From assembly GCA_002395925.1 (NCBI GenBank), contig DGVM01000208.1, forward strand, positions 1 through 7,053: 7,053 nucleotides of DNA. Reading direction: 5' to 3'. This DNA is from Bacteroidales bacterium UBA4284. GTDB taxonomy: Bacteria > Bacteroidota > Bacteroidia > Bacteroidales > UBA932. Below are positions 6,419 through 7,053 of the stretch, one piece after another (positions within the stretch are counted from its first letter, which is position 1; every line of letters begins with the position of its first letter). Under the pieces are notes generated by a model. The model made no database searches, was not told where the DNA came from, and worked only from the letters and a program-made list of their open reading frames with translations. Both the position numbers and the translations under genes were made by a program.

Positions 6419-7053
6419 ATGACCAAGACCGCTTCCAGCAAGAACTACACGCCCGCAATTGCGGTGTGCTTTGCTTTGTTCTTCATGATTGCCTTCGTCA
6501 CCAACCTCGCCGGTTCCATGGGCGTAGTGGTGACCAATCAGTTCGGCGCCAGCAAGGCCCTCAGCCAGCTCGGTACTCTCGCCAACTTCATCGCATACGC
6601 TTGTATGGGCATTCCCGCAGGCATTATACTCCGCCGCAAAGGCTACAAGTTCACTGCTCTCGCCGCAGTGGTGGTAGGCCTCGTGGGCGTAGCCATCCAG
6701 TTCCTTTCCGGATACGTCGAGTCCTTCGCAGTATATGTGGCGGGCGCTTTCGTAGCCGGATTCTCGATGTGTATGCTCAACATCGTCGTCAACCCCATGC
6801 TCAACACTCTCGGCGGCGGCGGCAACAAGGGTAATCAACTCATTCAGTGGGGCGGTTCCTGCAACTCCATCGGCGGTACCATCGCTCCTTTCCTCGTCGG
6901 CTGGCTCGTAGGCGGCAGCATCGCTGATGCAACCGTAGCCAAGGCGGCTCCCGTCATGATCATCGCAATGGTCATCTTTGCCATCGCATTCGTGGTCATC
7001 TTCCTCACCAATATCCCCGAGCCTCACATGGAGACTCCCGAGGAGAAGGCCGC
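6419..7053 (+). CDS. MFS transporter, FucP-like sugar/H+ symporter group (N-terminal half, cut by window edge)
   Basis: An inner-membrane transporter; 211 codons are visible and the frame is open at the window end. Hydrophobic spans, read by eye, are near residues 11-35, 50-71, 79-99, 101-125, 146-166 and 177-197, giving the six helices of the first MFS half. The loop after helix 2 carries GIPAGIILRRKGYK (64-77), an MFS-A-like positive loop. Helix 4 ends in NIVVNPMLNTLGGGGNKGNQ, followed by a Gly-rich QWGGSCNSIGG in helix 5; this resembles Bacteroidales FucP-like transporters. The acidic EPHMETPEEKA at the end is probably the start of the central loop. The start is 7 bases after the ligase stop, with no Shine-Dalgarno sequence, so it is probably in the same transcript. 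The substrate is unknown; sugars are the family default. Confidence 0.85.
   Translation, partial: MTKTASSKNYTPAIAVCFALFFMIAFVTNLAGSMGVVVTNQFGASKALSQLGTLANFIAYACMGIPAGIILRRKGYKFTALAAVVVGLVGVAIQFLSGYVESFAVYVAGAFVAGFSMCMLNIVVNPMLNTLGGGGNKGNQLIQWGGSCNSIGGTIAPFLVGWLVGGSIADATVAKAAPVMIIAMVIFAIAFVVIFLTNIPEPHMETPEEKA

Noticed and set aside
6287..7027. A 246-residue minus-strand frame opposite the transporter
   Set aside because: The Asp/Glu/His/Gly-rich composition is the expected antisense of a hydrophobic membrane protein, and the sense frame has six clear helices.

Overview
This window looks like chromosomal DNA from a member of the Bacteroidota, most likely order Bacteroidales. Promoters of the TAnnTTTG type, specific to that phylum, sit just ahead of genes on both strands. 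Most starts lack a strong Shine-Dalgarno sequence, and the proteins (RecO, PRK-type nucleoside kinase, FucP-like transporter, 640-residue acyl-CoA ligase) resemble Bacteroidales versions. Coding DNA is fairly GC-rich and the short intergenic spacers are AT-rich. I see no mobile element, CRISPR array, tRNA or rRNA. The window is almost entirely coding.

Layout: two gene sets diverge from a 67-base spacer (3151-3217). Leftwards (minus strand) runs a tight four-gene unit: an MBL-fold hydrolase of the glyoxalase II type, a short uridine-kinase-like nucleoside kinase, recO, and uvrA, which runs off the left edge. Junctions are a 4-base ATGA overlap, a 1-base gap and another 4-base ATGA overlap, so the unit is very probably cotranscribed and translationally coupled. 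Rightwards run two tandem paralogous deoxynucleoside kinases, a long-chain acyl-CoA ligase (ATGA overlap with the second kinase), and a FucP-like MFS transporter that runs off the right edge. Each kinase has its own TAnnTTTG element and a very short leader.

Functionally the centre is nucleotide salvage: three nucleoside or deoxynucleoside kinases on either side of one divergent promoter, with two DNA-repair genes downstream on one arm. A link between deoxynucleotide supply and repair is plausible but inferred from position only. The acyl-CoA ligase and transporter look like separate metabolic functions.

Nothing here amounts to a clearly new system. The best leads are: (1) the two tandem kinases differ at the residue expected to contact the base (Glu54 versus Gln54), suggesting split purine specificity; (2) the PRK-type kinase lacks the N-terminal TGS/ThrRS-like half usual for Bacteroidales homologues; (3) the divergent promoters are packed so closely that they should compete.
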